A stretch of 64,000 nt of DNA from Syngnathus acus (Eukaryota; Chordata; Actinopteri; Syngnathiformes; Syngnathidae). Position 1 is the first letter of the stretch; the number at the start of each line of letters is the position of its first letter. The DNA lies in NCBI RefSeq assembly GCF_901709675.1, contig NC_051103.1, forward strand, positions 1,039,501 to 1,103,500, given 5' to 3'. The translations under genes were made by a program, and so were the position numbers. Shown here piece after piece: positions 32,286-42,373 of the stretch. The notes beneath the pieces were generated by a model, which was given only the letters and a program-made list of their open reading frames with translations, was not told the DNA's origin and did no database searches.

Positions 32286-32430
32286 ATGTGAATGACTGTA
32301 CCAAGTGAAACATGGCAACGACTTCTGATGACTGCAGCCTTGTGGCAAGTGTTCACAGTTGTTACAGACATAAATGGCCTGTGGATTAATCAATTTACAG
32401 TAAAAGAGAATTGTAATGCAATTGACATAT

Positions 32431-32502
32431 AACCTTGTTGCAAGTGGTCGTGCATCAGTCTCAAAATCTGAAGGTTGTGAGCTCGACCCTCATACACGGC
32501 AC
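32431..32502 (+). pseudogene. tRNA-Met-like pseudogene
   Basis: Met-like body with a deletion in the D arm and anticodon loop CTCAAAA. Confidence 0.5.
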
Positions 32503-32657
32503 TGTTTTCCATAGTCCACAGTAAAATCATAGTCAATTACAGAAGATAGCAGGTTGCTCAGAATAGAATAAAGTATTCTGTCCATGAAGTTGAGTTTGAC
32601 AGGCCGGTGGTTGAATCAATTTTACAGTAAAATAGCTTGTAAAACCTAACATTCATA

Positions 32658-32730
32658 GCCTCGTTAGCGCAGGTGGTAGCGTGTCTGTCTCATAATCTGA
32701 AGGTTGTGACTTAGACCCTCACACGAGGCA
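32658..32730 (+). pseudogene. tRNA-Met (CAT) with damaged B box
   Basis: The acceptor and anticodon arms are intact (loop CTCATAA), but the T loop reads CTTAGACC, losing the conserved GTTCGA core of the B box, so pol III transcription is doubtful. Confidence 0.6.
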
Positions 32731-32937
32731 CACTTTTATTTAGTTCTAACTCGAGCCCTAGTTGGAAATCCTCGCCCCAGTTGGAAACCTTGGTTGGACA
32801 CCCGAACCCGAGTTGGAAACCCTAGTTTGAGAATGCTCAGACAAAAGTAACTTTTTCTTTTGATGAAGTTCAGTTTGATGGAAATGGCCGGTGGTTGAAT
32901 CAATTTGACAGTAAAATAGCATTTTAGGACAGGCACC

Positions 32938-33007
32938 ACATCGGCGCAGGCGGTAGCGTGTCAGTCTCGTAATCTGAAGGTTGTGAGTTTGATCCTCACA
33001 CCGGGCA
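32938..33007 (+). pseudogene. tRNA-Met-like, 5'-truncated, anticodon CGT
   Basis: The first bases of the acceptor are lost. The anticodon loop is CTCGTAA, as in the copy at 800. Confidence 0.5.
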
Positions 33008-33143
33008 TGCTTTTTACACAGTCTAGTTCTTGGTGGAAACCCTCGTCCTAGTTGGAAATCCTAGCCAAGTTCAGTTTAATGGAAATGGGCTGTGGTTGAA
33101 TTAGTTTTACAGTAAAAAACAATTGTCAAAATGCAAGTGCATA

Positions 33144-33216
33144 GCCTCGTTGGCGCAGGTGGTAGAGCGTCAGTCTCATAATCTGAAGGTCGTGAGTTCG
33201 ACCCTCACACGGGACA
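33144..33216 (+). tRNA. tRNA-Met (CAT), best-preserved copy
   Basis: The 73-nt elongator tRNA-Met has GCGCAGGTGGTAGAGCG, anticodon loop CTCATAA and GGTCGTGAGTTCGACC. One acceptor mismatch (C2 with A71). Of the Met-like units in the window it is the closest to a canonical gene. Confidence 0.72.
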
Positions 33217-33440
33217 CGCTTCTATATAGCCCTAACTCTAGCCCCAGTTGGAAACCCTCATCCTTGTTGGAAACCCCAGTTGGAAACCCCAGTTGGAAAC
33301 CTTGGCCCTAGTTTGAAACCATAGTTGGCCTCCCTAACCCTAGGTCAGGATTCGCAACCCAAAATGTTCAAAGAGCCATATTGGCCCAAAAATACAAAAA
33401 ACATACCTGTCTGGAGCCACAAATATCTAAAACCCTTTTA

Positions 33441-34523
33441 GACTTAGACTTAGACAAACTTTATTGTCATTTTGTCAACACTGGGTGTACACAAAACGAA
33501 ATTTCATTGCATACGGCTTTCAACAAAGTAGTGATATTGCGGCTGGTTAAAAAGTGACATTCTATATAAAAATATGAAATAAGATAAGTATAAAGTACAA
33601 AGTGCAGCAGTGATAAAGTATGTAAACAGTGCAGGAGACAAAAACAGTATTTACAAGTGTGCAGAGGAATGCTAAGTTTGAATGTTCAACAGTCTGACGA
33701 CAGCAGGGAAAAAACTATTGCAGAACCTGGTGGACCTGCAGCGGATGCTGCGAAACCTCTTCCCAGAGGGCAGCAGGGAGAACAGTCCATGGTGGGGGTG
33801 TGATGGGTCACTGATAATATTACGGGCTCGGGACACGCAGCGCTGGGATGACAAGTCCTGAATGGGGGGGAGAGGAGCCCCGATGATCCTCTCTGCTGTC
33901 CTCACCACTCTCCTCAGGTTCTTCCAATCGGAGGCGCTGCAACCTCCACACCACACTGAGAGACAGCTTGTCAGAATGCTCTCTATGGTGCTTCGGTAGA
34001 ACGTCCTCATGATGGGTGGGGGCAGGTGGGCTCTCCTCATCCTCCGCAGGAAGTACAAGCGCTTCTGTGCCCTCTTGACCAGTGTTGTGGTGTTCACAGT
34101 CCAGGTGAGGTCGTCTGTGATGTGGACCCCCAGGAATTTAGTGCTGCTGACCACCTCCACAGCTGAGCTGTCGATGATCAGTGGAGCGTGGTGAGGCTGG
34201 TTCTTCCTGAAGTCGACGATGATCTCCTTCGTCTTCTCCACATTCAGGATCAGGCTATTGTCTCTGCACCAGCCCACCAACTGCTCCACCTCCTCTCTGT
34301 AGTCCAGGTCGTTGTTGTCTCTGATGAGGCCCACCACCGTTGTGTTGTCTGCAAACTTCACGATGTGATTGGTGGTGAACCTGGAGGCGCAGTCGTGTGT
34401 CATCAGGGTGAACAGCAGGGGGCTCAGGACGCAGCCCTGAGGGGAGCCTGTGCTGAGGGTGATGACATCTGAGGTGTTCTGTCCGACCCGAACTGACTGA
34501 GGTCTGTTGGTGAGGAAGTCTAG
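33441..34523 (-). mobile_element. Rex1-like LINE, family A, 5'-truncated copy 2
   Basis: The minus-strand frame encodes the RT palm to C-terminus. The catalytic motif reads FADN in place of FADD, and about four other residues differ from the intact copy. The 3' end has the GACAATAAAG type end and AAGTCT-type tail. It breaks off at 34523 inside the RT domain. Confidence 0.88.
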
Positions 34524-34539
34524 TTTTATAATACAACAT

Positions 34540-35382
34540 CAGAGATGGGGACTCGAGTCACTGTGACTTGGACTCAAGTCGACGTTTTGATGACTTGTGA
34601 CTTGAGTTGACAAAAAATGAAAAAACTCGAGACTCGACTTGGACTTGGAAGATAAAGACTCGGGACTTGACTTGACTTGAGACACGATGACTTGAATGAC
34701 TTCAGTGTTATTTAGTTTATGTTTTCAATTTGAATATAAAATTAATAATACATTTAAAAAAAATAATATCGATAACACAGTAGGAGCGCAGGCTGAGAAT
34801 GGCGTTGTCATGATTGGATCACTACCCTGTCACTCAATCAGTCGTGCCCTGTCTACCTACCGAACGTGTTTATTGGAGAATCATGCCCCTTTATATCAGA
34901 CATGCGCAAACATGTCAGCGGGAGCGGTACCGCGAGTCAACACCTTCGGCTATCGCAATTACTTTTATGATGGCAAAAGACGGACAGCACAGTGCGTGAT
35001 ATGCAGCAAAAACATTTCGCACAGCCAGACGACAACTTCAAACTTTGTCCGTCATCTGAAGAGCCATTCTGCCAAATAAGTGCTTTTCATTTATCTAAAT
35101 AGGTGTGTGTATATATAGCTTTAATGCAATGAATATGATGATGAAACTTAATTAAGTAAATATGACTTAATATGGAGCAAGTTAATAAATAAAAACTACA
35201 GTTAACTTGACTTGGACTTGACCTATTTAAAGACTTGACTTGGACTTGACTTGACCTATTTAAGGACTTGATTTGACTTGACTTGCCCAAGACAAAAATG
35301 ACTTGGGACTTACTTGAGACTTGAAGGTTAAGACTTGAGACTTACTTGAGACTTGCACATGTGTGACTTGGTCCCATCTCTG
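34540..35382 (+). mobile_element. Short hAT-type element with BED-finger gene fragment
   Basis: The ends CAGAGATGGGGACTCGAG and GACTTGGTCCCATCTCTG are near-inverted. Both subterminal regions carry many GACTTGACTTGG-type repeats, as seen in hAT elements where transposase binds. No clear 8-bp target duplication is seen. Confidence 0.6.
34696..35079 (+). CDS. BED zinc-finger fragment of a hAT transposase
   Basis: The short frame ends with a BED-type finger (FGYRNYFYDGKRRTAQC, then CVIC and a His-x5-His near the end) and a stop. A BED finger is the DNA-binding N-terminus of hAT transposases. No catalytic part follows. The reading frame before about residue 70 is probably untranslated. It could encode a small DNA-binding protein or be a relic. 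Confidence 0.5.
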   Translation: MTSVLFSLCFQFEYKINNTFKKNNIDNTVGAQAENGVVMIGSLPCHSISRALSTYRTCLLENHAPLYQTCANMSAGAVPRVNTFGYRNYFYDGKRRTAQCVICSKNISHSQTTTSNFVRHLKSHSAK

Positions 35383-35439
35383 GACATTTGTGTTGTTTCG
35401 GACCTGACGTTATAGTCCGGGACATTTTCCTCCACGGTG

Positions 35440-35775
35440 TCATTTGGGTCCTCTCGTGTTGATTTCCTCAACGCATTCGAGTCTTTGCAACTCACTCTCG
35501 GGAGCCAGGTGGCGCCATTCGTTTATGACGAGCCCACTGTCCTCCATCTCTTGGATGGCATCTTCAATGTCTCGACTGTGTTTCTCATACCTTTCTCTGT
35601 TCCTTTTGACAATGGATATGGTAAAGGAGCTATTTCTCTTTAAAGATACAAATACTCTTCTTAATATTAGGACATCCAGGTAGAGAAGACATTTTGACTT
35701 TCGCCAAAATGCTGTGACAGATAGATGGACAAAAGATTTTGGATTATGCGAGCCACCTCTCAAAATCAAGTGCAT
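35440..35775 (-). pseudogene. Possible Helitron ORF fragment
   Basis: The 111-codon minus-strand frame contains KRNRERYEKHSRDIED and LAPESELQRLECVEE. This resembles the region before the helicase in animal Helitron proteins. The resemblance is from memory and weak. It is not colinear with the helicase fragment at 38850-39660. Confidence 0.35.
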
Positions 35776-36028
35776 TTGTGTTTAAGGGAAATTTACACCG
35801 AATAAAATTCGTTTTAAAAATAGATAAAACAGATAAAACAACTTTTGTAAACCAATGGTAAATTGCAATTGTAAAATATTAAGAATAAAGTTAGACCAAT
35901 CGGTCATTAAAAGAGTTAAAAGGAAACAGTTAATAGATTATATAGAAGCAGATAAAAAGAAGAAATCTATCATGTATATCAAAACATTCGTAAAAAGAAT
36001 CAATTCATTGTGTCTCTGTTTCCATGCC

Positions 36029-37860
36029 CTAAATGAGGTAGGAAGACAAAAAGGAGGCTGAGGACGCCTCAGCTGCCTGCAAAGCTACCAGCTGCCTAAA
36101 AAGGGCAGAGGTCAGATCCTCCTCGTCCTCATGAAGGCTGCTGGTGTCTGAGGGTGAACTCGAAAAGCAGTCCGAGGTCACCTCGGCCAACTCCTTAAAT
36201 AGGCCGGAGGTCAGGTCGTCCTCGTCCTCATGCAAGCTGCTGCTACACAAGGGTGAATCCCAGAAGGAGCTAGTGGACATCTCCAGCTCCTCCAACTCCT
36301 TAAATAGGCCGGAGGTCGTCAGGTCGTTCTCATACAGGCTGCCGATGCATGAGGATGAGGACGAAGATGGAGGCAACTCAAAACCCCTACCGATGGTGCA
36401 GCCAGGGTCCTCATTAGGCCCTGCCTGCCAAATGCTCGTATCTGGCAAGAAGGGCTGCCTCGGCACCGCCAAGTGGCCAGTCAGGTCCGCTTTGCGTGCC
36501 TCAAAGTGGCTGAACGTGACAGAGGGGGGGTGCCGGTGCGGGGATGTCAGGTACACGCACTGCAAACACAAAAACGGCAGTCACTCCCGAGATGAGATTC
36601 ACTGCGAGTCTTCCATCACTAAACAGAATGCTCAGTTTGGATTGACACGCTCTGTCAGGTGATCGGTTCAAAAAATTCAAAGAAACATTTTCTGAGACGT
36701 ACCTGTATTATTATTGCCCATCAAAGAAGCATGCGGTTGGACATTATTAGTGCGTTCCGATTTTTTGGTACTGCACCACACTCTCTTTTTCTTTTGACCC
36801 TGCACAAAACACAAAATCATGTCATTTCACACAAAAACACTTTTTTTTTTTTTTTTAATTGTTCCGATGGATTCTAACTCACATAGTTATCTCGACAGGA
36901 CCAATCCGGGTGCAAGCTGGCATGGATCTGGTTGAGCCAATCCGATTCATTAAAGTACTTTTCCTGCTCGTCCTGCGTGAGCGACTTCCACTGTGGATTT
37001 AATGAGAAAGTGTCAAAAAAAAACATGCGCGCGTGAATGCGTGCGCATCGTACTTACCATCTGCCCCAAGATTTTATTAACGGATGCGCTGTCTGTACGC
37101 TCTCCGCTTGAATTTTCAAGTTGAGCTTTGACAAAAGGCCGCTGCTCCTTCATAAATAACATAAACGCGTTCGGTGGTTTTTTGATATACGGCTTGGAAG
37201 GAGTCTGGGGTTCTTTTGTCCAGCTGGAAAATCAAAAGCACAAGCAAACGCATGTCACCATCATGTGGGCATTCAAAGGAATACATTTTGCAGAAACTGA
37301 GGATTTACCGTGCATTTTGGGGTGTTGGTGGTAAGATCGGAGTGAGCAGGTAACATCCTGGTGGTCGTATGTTATTGGACAAGTGTCCAAGGCTACAGAA
37401 AAATACGAACGTTAGACTGCAGAAATGTTGACGATAGAAACATGATATGATATACAGTTGTTACTTACATCACTCGATCAGGCAGGTGGCACCAAGGTTC
37501 CACCAAGTGTGCATCCAGAATCTGCAAAAAAAAGTTATTAATTGTTTTATGAGAAACATGTAACTATTCCATTTTTCATGTTCTCGTGCATGATTCTCCT
37601 CAAAATCCAGAGTTTGCATTAGTTGTTCATACTTTAATCTTCATTCAAATCTGGCTGCAATTCCTCATTAAACATCTGGAACACTAAATTAAACATTTTA
37701 GTTTTCAGTTGAGTTTTTCCGTCCCGAATTGTAATTGTGTCTTCAAGTTTGTGCATGTTCCAATAAGTTTCAGAAAAGTTATTAATGCGAAAACGTTTCT
37801 TTATTGAAGTTATTTGGGTCTAAAACTTTTCCCTACCTGTTTTTGACGGTTTTGCATCAT
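36029..37860 (-). CDS. Divergent TCF/LEF-like HMG-box gene, at least seven exons
   Basis: GT-AG exons on the minus strand are 37860-37837 (ATG start, 8 codons), 37521-37469, 37392-37309, 37223-37058, 36990-36883, 36799-36703, and 36559 onward. Phases agree through the first six. The product has a Pro-rich N-terminus, then an HMG box split over three exons. The HMG box includes YIKKPPNAFMLFMKEQR, NKILGQM, WKSLTQDEQEKY, HPDWSCRDNY and the basic tail GQKKKR. The 108-bp exon ending RDNY has the same limits as in TCF/LEF genes as I recall them. TCF/LEF proteins bind DNA at Wnt-response elements. No beta-catenin-binding N-terminus is visible. The last exon, in one frame, encodes an acidic region with three DLTSGLFKEL-type repeats. 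The splice phase from exon six points to another frame that stops after about 19 residues. Confidence 0.75.
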
Positions 37861-38849
37861 CTTTAAATCGGCGTTGGTTAATTTTCGTGCGTCTGATCGA
37901 TGAGTTCCTGACTTCCAAAATGATGTCTATCCGTTATGATCGGCGTTATCATTGAGGCATACTTAAAAAAAAAAAAAAAAAAGGCCTCCTCATCAGCCAA
38001 TCACAACACAGGGATTGCCTTTGCTACATCACCGGATATTACGCACTTCGAACATGAAAGAGCAGCTATGCTAACCTGCTAGGTGGCTAACTAACGTCTG
38101 GACGTGGCTCGTGGTCGCGTTCTAGTTGGACAAAATGGTTTCAACTTCTCCTTTTAAACCCACTAAAGAGATATAAAAAGAATAATTTGTAGGTTCCCTG
38201 TCCATCATGATACGGGGAATCTTCTCGGCGGGCCTTCGAGAGTCGCCATTTTCAGAGCTAGGATGGATGCACTTGACGTGATCGCATTTTCGGTAAATGT
38301 TCCAAACTTTATAAACACTGTCAAACATGATATTAGATATTCAATATGTTATAAATCCAAAATAAAAATTCATGGCACTCTTTAAACATCTTTTGATGGG
38401 TGTTTTTTTTTATTATCAGAAACGCTAGAAATGTTAAATCTGGTTAACAGGTCGTCACATTTTAAGGATTAAATTAAAGTGTAAAATGGAATTATGTCAG
38501 TAGAATTTCAAGAAACGAAATATTTTCAGTTGCGTTTACTTTTGAATGCTTTTTAACTTTTGCAAGGACCAAATGGTATAAACTAGAAAAATAACTAGAA
38601 AATGCAATTTCTGGAGAAATTGCGTGTGAAGGCGAAGACCATGAATGGGAATTTAAAAAAATATTGCGCCAACATTTTTTTAAATTTGGAACAAAACGAA
38701 AACTACAGGTTCAAGAGGTTCAGTTTGGAGTTCAAAAGTTGAAACGGGTCTAATCGGACAAAAATTGTAAAGGTTAGAGCAAATGTTATATTTAGGTCAC
38801 TTCTGGTTTCATTTAAGGCCCTTCTTGTTGAAATAAGGTCAATTCCGGT
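37861..38849. other. Upstream region of the HMG-box gene; no other feature recognised
   Basis: There is a poly-A run at about 37964-37981. A 68-codon minus-strand frame at 38328-38122 has no recognised domain and may be chance or a 5' exon. The rest is AT-rich. Confidence 0.35.
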
Positions 38850-39660
38850 TTATTTAATAAACCCAGGTTTCTGGACACGTGCTTCATTTGGATAGTTCAC
38901 CAATTTGACAACTTTTGCAAACATCCCATTGCACAGACCTGCTTGAACATCAATATTGCGTGTGATTATAACACGAGCACCGAAGGCAACTTTGATTGAG
39001 TCCGGGAGCTCATTCTTAGCGCCTTGCACAGGGGAAGCTTGCCTTGCCATTCTGCCAGTTCCTTTGTCTTTCTTGTAGTTATCTGCGTCAATTTGCACAA
39101 TGTCCTTATGAAGCAGATTCAGCATCGCGGAGTTATGGCCATCCACCTGTTTATTGGTGGCAAAAACATGCAGAATATGCTTTGGACACATTCCAGGGGA
39201 AGTGTACCTCGTCGCAAGGAGAGCTCTGTCCAGTTCCGACAGTTCATCAGACTTTTCTTTGACGCGGAGTCGGTTCAGCAAAGGCAACATCGTCTTTCTG
39301 CCTCATGATGTCACTGAGTGTGATCGTTTTGAAGTTGTCACGCCAGTGGTCCAGCCGCGTGGGATCGTACACGCACAGAGGTTTGGATTGTCTCACAGGA
39401 GGGAGCTGAAAGAAATCTCCAACAGCAAGAACAGACATGCCACCAAAAGGTAAATTAATTCCTTTGATTTGTTTCAACCTGGCATTCACGTAGGCAAAGA
39501 GGTCTTTTGACACCATGGAAATCTCATTGATGATGAGTATTTCGGCGATCGACAGCTCGGCTCTGACTTCGTCCAGTTTATTGCCCAGGCCGTGGTACGG
39601 GGGTTTGAGACTTGTAAAATAATGTCTGATGGTACTTAAACCTGACACAAAGATTGACAT
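38850..39660 (-). pseudogene. Helitron (Pif1-like) helicase C-terminal fragment
   Basis: The frame at 39660-39247 begins within the helicase ([17 protein letters not shown]) and includes the Walker B region, here [19 protein letters not shown] with Asn in place of the usual Asp. GDFFQLPPV follows. The frame then shifts, and 39290-38850 continues with [18 protein letters not shown], the FGARVIITRNIDVQAGL motif and NGMFAKV near the end. The shift fits an 8-bp loss between short GCTGAAC repeats (inference). The Walker A region and the Rep domain are absent. A mirrored copy of the first part is at 63601-63806. Confidence 0.8.
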
Positions 39661-39991
39661 AGGGGTGACCTGTTTTGGGCCTAGTAAAGGTTACCTAGAA
39701 GTTAGTTCCTTTAAATTAACTTTTGTTAAACTGGTAAAGGGGGGGTGACTGGTTGATCTCGTCAACCTCTATTGCAGTTCCAAACCTTCACCAGAAGATG
39801 GTGCCAAAGTCATATTTATCAGACATAGTAAATTAATAGTTTGAGTTATTGACTAAATGAACATGTTCTGAGTGACACAGCAACACACAATTTTGGATTA
39901 TTTAATATTATTTTGTTTTGCTATAATATACTTTGAAACAGTTTGAGTATTTTAATCTGCTAACGAGGAGAACCCATGATCATAGTTATGG

Positions 39992-40205
39992 TCAGGGACG
40001 TGCGGTCAGAGGAGGCAAGGCACGCCTCCCCTGCCGCCATGAAAATGGGAAAAACAAATTCAATTGTTCTTATTATAAAGTCATTTTCCTTTTAATTTCA
40101 ATAATTTTGTATCATTTTGAACCAAAATCGCTGAATTTTTATAGTTATTTTAAAACCGAAGACAATTTGCTCGGAGGACCCAACGTCCTGTCGCCTCCTC
40201 TGAGG
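39992..40205. mobile_element. Small MITE in the inverted duplication
   Basis: GTCAGAGGAGGCAAGG near 40005 and CGCCTCCTCTGA near 40191-40202 are inverted terminal blocks of a MITE of about 210 bp with an AT-rich centre. The mirrored copy is at about 63062-63275. Confidence 0.5.
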
Positions 40206-40386
40206 ATTGCGTAATTACACGGCTGCCTATGTTGACAGGCAATGCGGTTAGACAGAACTGCTCTCTGTCTTCATGTCGCTGTTTAAGTGTTCAAACACTG
40301 TGGCTATATTAATTAATTTTCGTAGTTAGGATGGTTTATATAATATCTTGTGTTGTCATCTGTCTGTAACGTTGTGTTTCTTTAGA

Positions 40387-40569
40387 TCAGGGGTCACCAA
40401 ACTTTCTTAAACCGAGAGCTACTTCCTGGGTACTGATTGAGGCAAAGGGCTACCAGTTTGACATACACTTCTAAAATAGCCAATTTGCTCAATTTGGCTT
40501 TCACTATGTGTTTTTATTGTCATTTCCAGTTCACATGTAAGTGCGATTTTAACAAGAATAGCAAAAAAA
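40387..40569 (+). mobile_element. hAT-like element fragment
   Basis: It begins CAGGGGTCACCAAAC, a hAT terminus, and continues until interrupted by the pogo-like MITE at 40570. The mirrored copy is at 62693-62877. Confidence 0.55.
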
Positions 40570-41367
40570 CAGTCAAACCTTGGTTTTTGACCACAATCCG
40601 TTCCAGAAGGCGGTTCGAGAAGCGAATCGGTTGAATTCCGAATCTATATTTCCCATTACAAATAATGGATTTTTTTAATCCGTTTCAAGACAAAAAAACC
40701 CCGCCTTTTCTAAGCATTTTTTTCATTTGCGCATATTTGGTGATAGCGCAACTGCAGCGCACCGCCGAACGCGCAACCGTAGCGCGTCGCCCACTGCGCA
40801 ATTGCACCGCGCTGGTCGCATTATTGTGACAGAGCCGTCGCTGAAATTTAGAAAATAATTTTAAAGTCCTGATGTACTTTCCAAAATTTAAGTAGACCCA
40901 AGTGCGCAGGGAGCTTAATTTTGTCCGATCGCGCAACTGCAGCGCACCGCCGAACGTGCTACCGTAGCACGTCGCCCACCGCGCAACTGCACTGCGCTGG
41001 TCGCATTGTTGTGACAGAGCCGTCGCTGAAATTTAGAAAATATTTTTAAAATCCTGATATACTTTCCAAAATTTAAGTGGACAACAGTGCACAGGCAGCT
41101 TAATTTGGTCCGATCGCGCAACCGCAGCGCGCCGGGGGCTCACTGTCGCATTGCTTTAAGTGCGTCTTTGTGTTTTAGGATGGCTTTACTGCTCCCACTT
41201 GCTTTCTTTGGCGGCATGATTAGGGGTTGATACAATCCTCAAAGTAACGAAAATACAATAACAACGGAGTCAGTCGGCATCCGGGCCGCGCGGTCGGGTT
41301 TTCTCGGGTCCTCCCGGCTCATCTCGCGAGGTTCGACCTCCGAATTTTGTTCGACAACCGAAGCAAC
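40570..41367 (-). mobile_element. Pogo/Tigger-like MITE (M4), one end missing
   Basis: One TIR (CAGTCAAACCTTGG) is at 40570. Two internal repeats of about 185 bp follow (gcgcaactgcagcgc blocks at about 40747 and 40932). A remnant of a transposase start (MPPK-type, about 41215) lies near the far end. The other TIR is lost at the duplication breakpoint. Confidence 0.7.
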
Positions 41368-41511
41368 CATCACTGTTTTAGATCTTTACGGTTACTCCCT
41401 CATTCATTCACATGTTTGGTGAAACCTCCCCAAATCCCCACTCAAACATGCAAAGCTTACGATTCGACATGAAATCAAATCCATTTGTATCATATAAGGA
41501 CTTTTGACTTG

Positions 41512-41800
41512 TGATCTGGTGCTCCCTGTGTGGAGTTTTTAGGTTCTCCCCGTGCCTGCGTAGGTTTTCCCCGGGTTTTCCTCCCACATCACAAAAACAT
41601 GCTTGGTCAGCCTATTTAGTAATCCAAACTGCCCATAGGTGTGAGTGCAAGTGCGAATGATTGTTTGTCTCTGTGTGCCCTGCGATTGTCTGGCAACCAG
41701 TTACAACGTGTCCCCCGCCTACTGTCCGATGACTGCTGGGATAGGCTCCAGCACGCCTGCGACCCCCCGCAGTACAGATAATGGACGGAATGGATGGAAT
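41512..41800 (+). mobile_element. SINE family 2, 5'-truncated
   Basis: It matches the body and 3' end of the SINE at 22848 (GGTTTTCCTCCCACATC, GGGATAGGCTCCAGC) and ends with a GGATGGAATGG tail. The tRNA head is missing. Confidence 0.8.
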
Positions 41801-41805
41801 GGAAT

Positions 41806-42290
41806 GGCGATCAGTTTAGGGCCTGAAGAGGGAGCAACAGCAATATGCAGATACTCTTATTAGTTTATACAAACATATCAATCAATGTGTAACTAATTTA
41901 CCCAAACATAGTTGCTCAATCAGAGCACAGACACAGCACACAGAGCTTTGTGACTTTCATTTACACATAGGCAGTGAGCACAGACACGGCACACAGAGCT
42001 CAGTTAAGTTCCATGACACATAGTCACAAAACATTCAGTAAATAACAGGACATTCAGGTGATAACAGAACAGACCTTATCCTTCCCTCCCATTCCCTTCC
42101 TAGTTCCTGCTTTTGGTCAGTATAAAGCCTTCTGATTTGAAGTTTGACGTTGTTGTTTCATCTGCTGAAGTGCCTTGTGCACTGACTGCCGTTAAACAAC
42201 CTAATATCTGTTACAAAAACTGTTACTCCACATTTTTGTTTTACTTGCTTAACGATGGACATCTTGAACAAAACGCAACAGGCCGTTTTA
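41806..42290. other. No gene recognised; short direct repeat
   Basis: A motif GAGCACAGACAC-GCACACAGAGCT occurs twice (about 41934 and 41977). Nothing else is recognised. Confidence 0.3.
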
Positions 42291-42317
42291 GCTATACTAT
42301 TCACGGCCTCGGCTCGG

Positions 42318-42346
42318 CAAACTGAGGCTCAATTCCCCGACGCGGA
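42318..42346 (+). pseudogene. tRNA-Asp-like 3' end fragment
   Basis: The stretch CAATTCCCCGACGCGGAG resembles the T arm and acceptor of tRNA-Asp. A second copy is at about 43688-43710, both preceded by a CTCGGCAAA block. The 5' part is not recognisable. Confidence 0.35.
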
Positions 42347-42373
42347 GTCTAAAATCAAAAGGATCATAAGACT

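Larger units (their letters stand above)
39444..41367 (+). repeat. Inverted duplication, left arm
   Basis: The arm is the reverse complement of 60772-63806, apart from the 1.1 kb LINE inserted only in the right arm. Both arms are about 1.93 kb without it. It carries part of the helicase, two hAT-like MITE segments and most of a pogo-like MITE. The left arm breaks within that MITE at about 41367. Confidence 0.85.

Noticed and set aside
36144-36662. Plus-strand frame of 172 codons
   Set aside because: It is the antisense of the acidic repeat exon of the HMG-box gene. Its own repeats mirror those of the minus strand and it has no splice or domain support.
38122-38328. Minus-strand frame of 68 codons upstream of the HMG-box gene
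   Set aside because: It begins with ATG and is in the right orientation, but no domain or clear splice donor in phase with the first coding exon was found. Kept only as a possible 5' exon.
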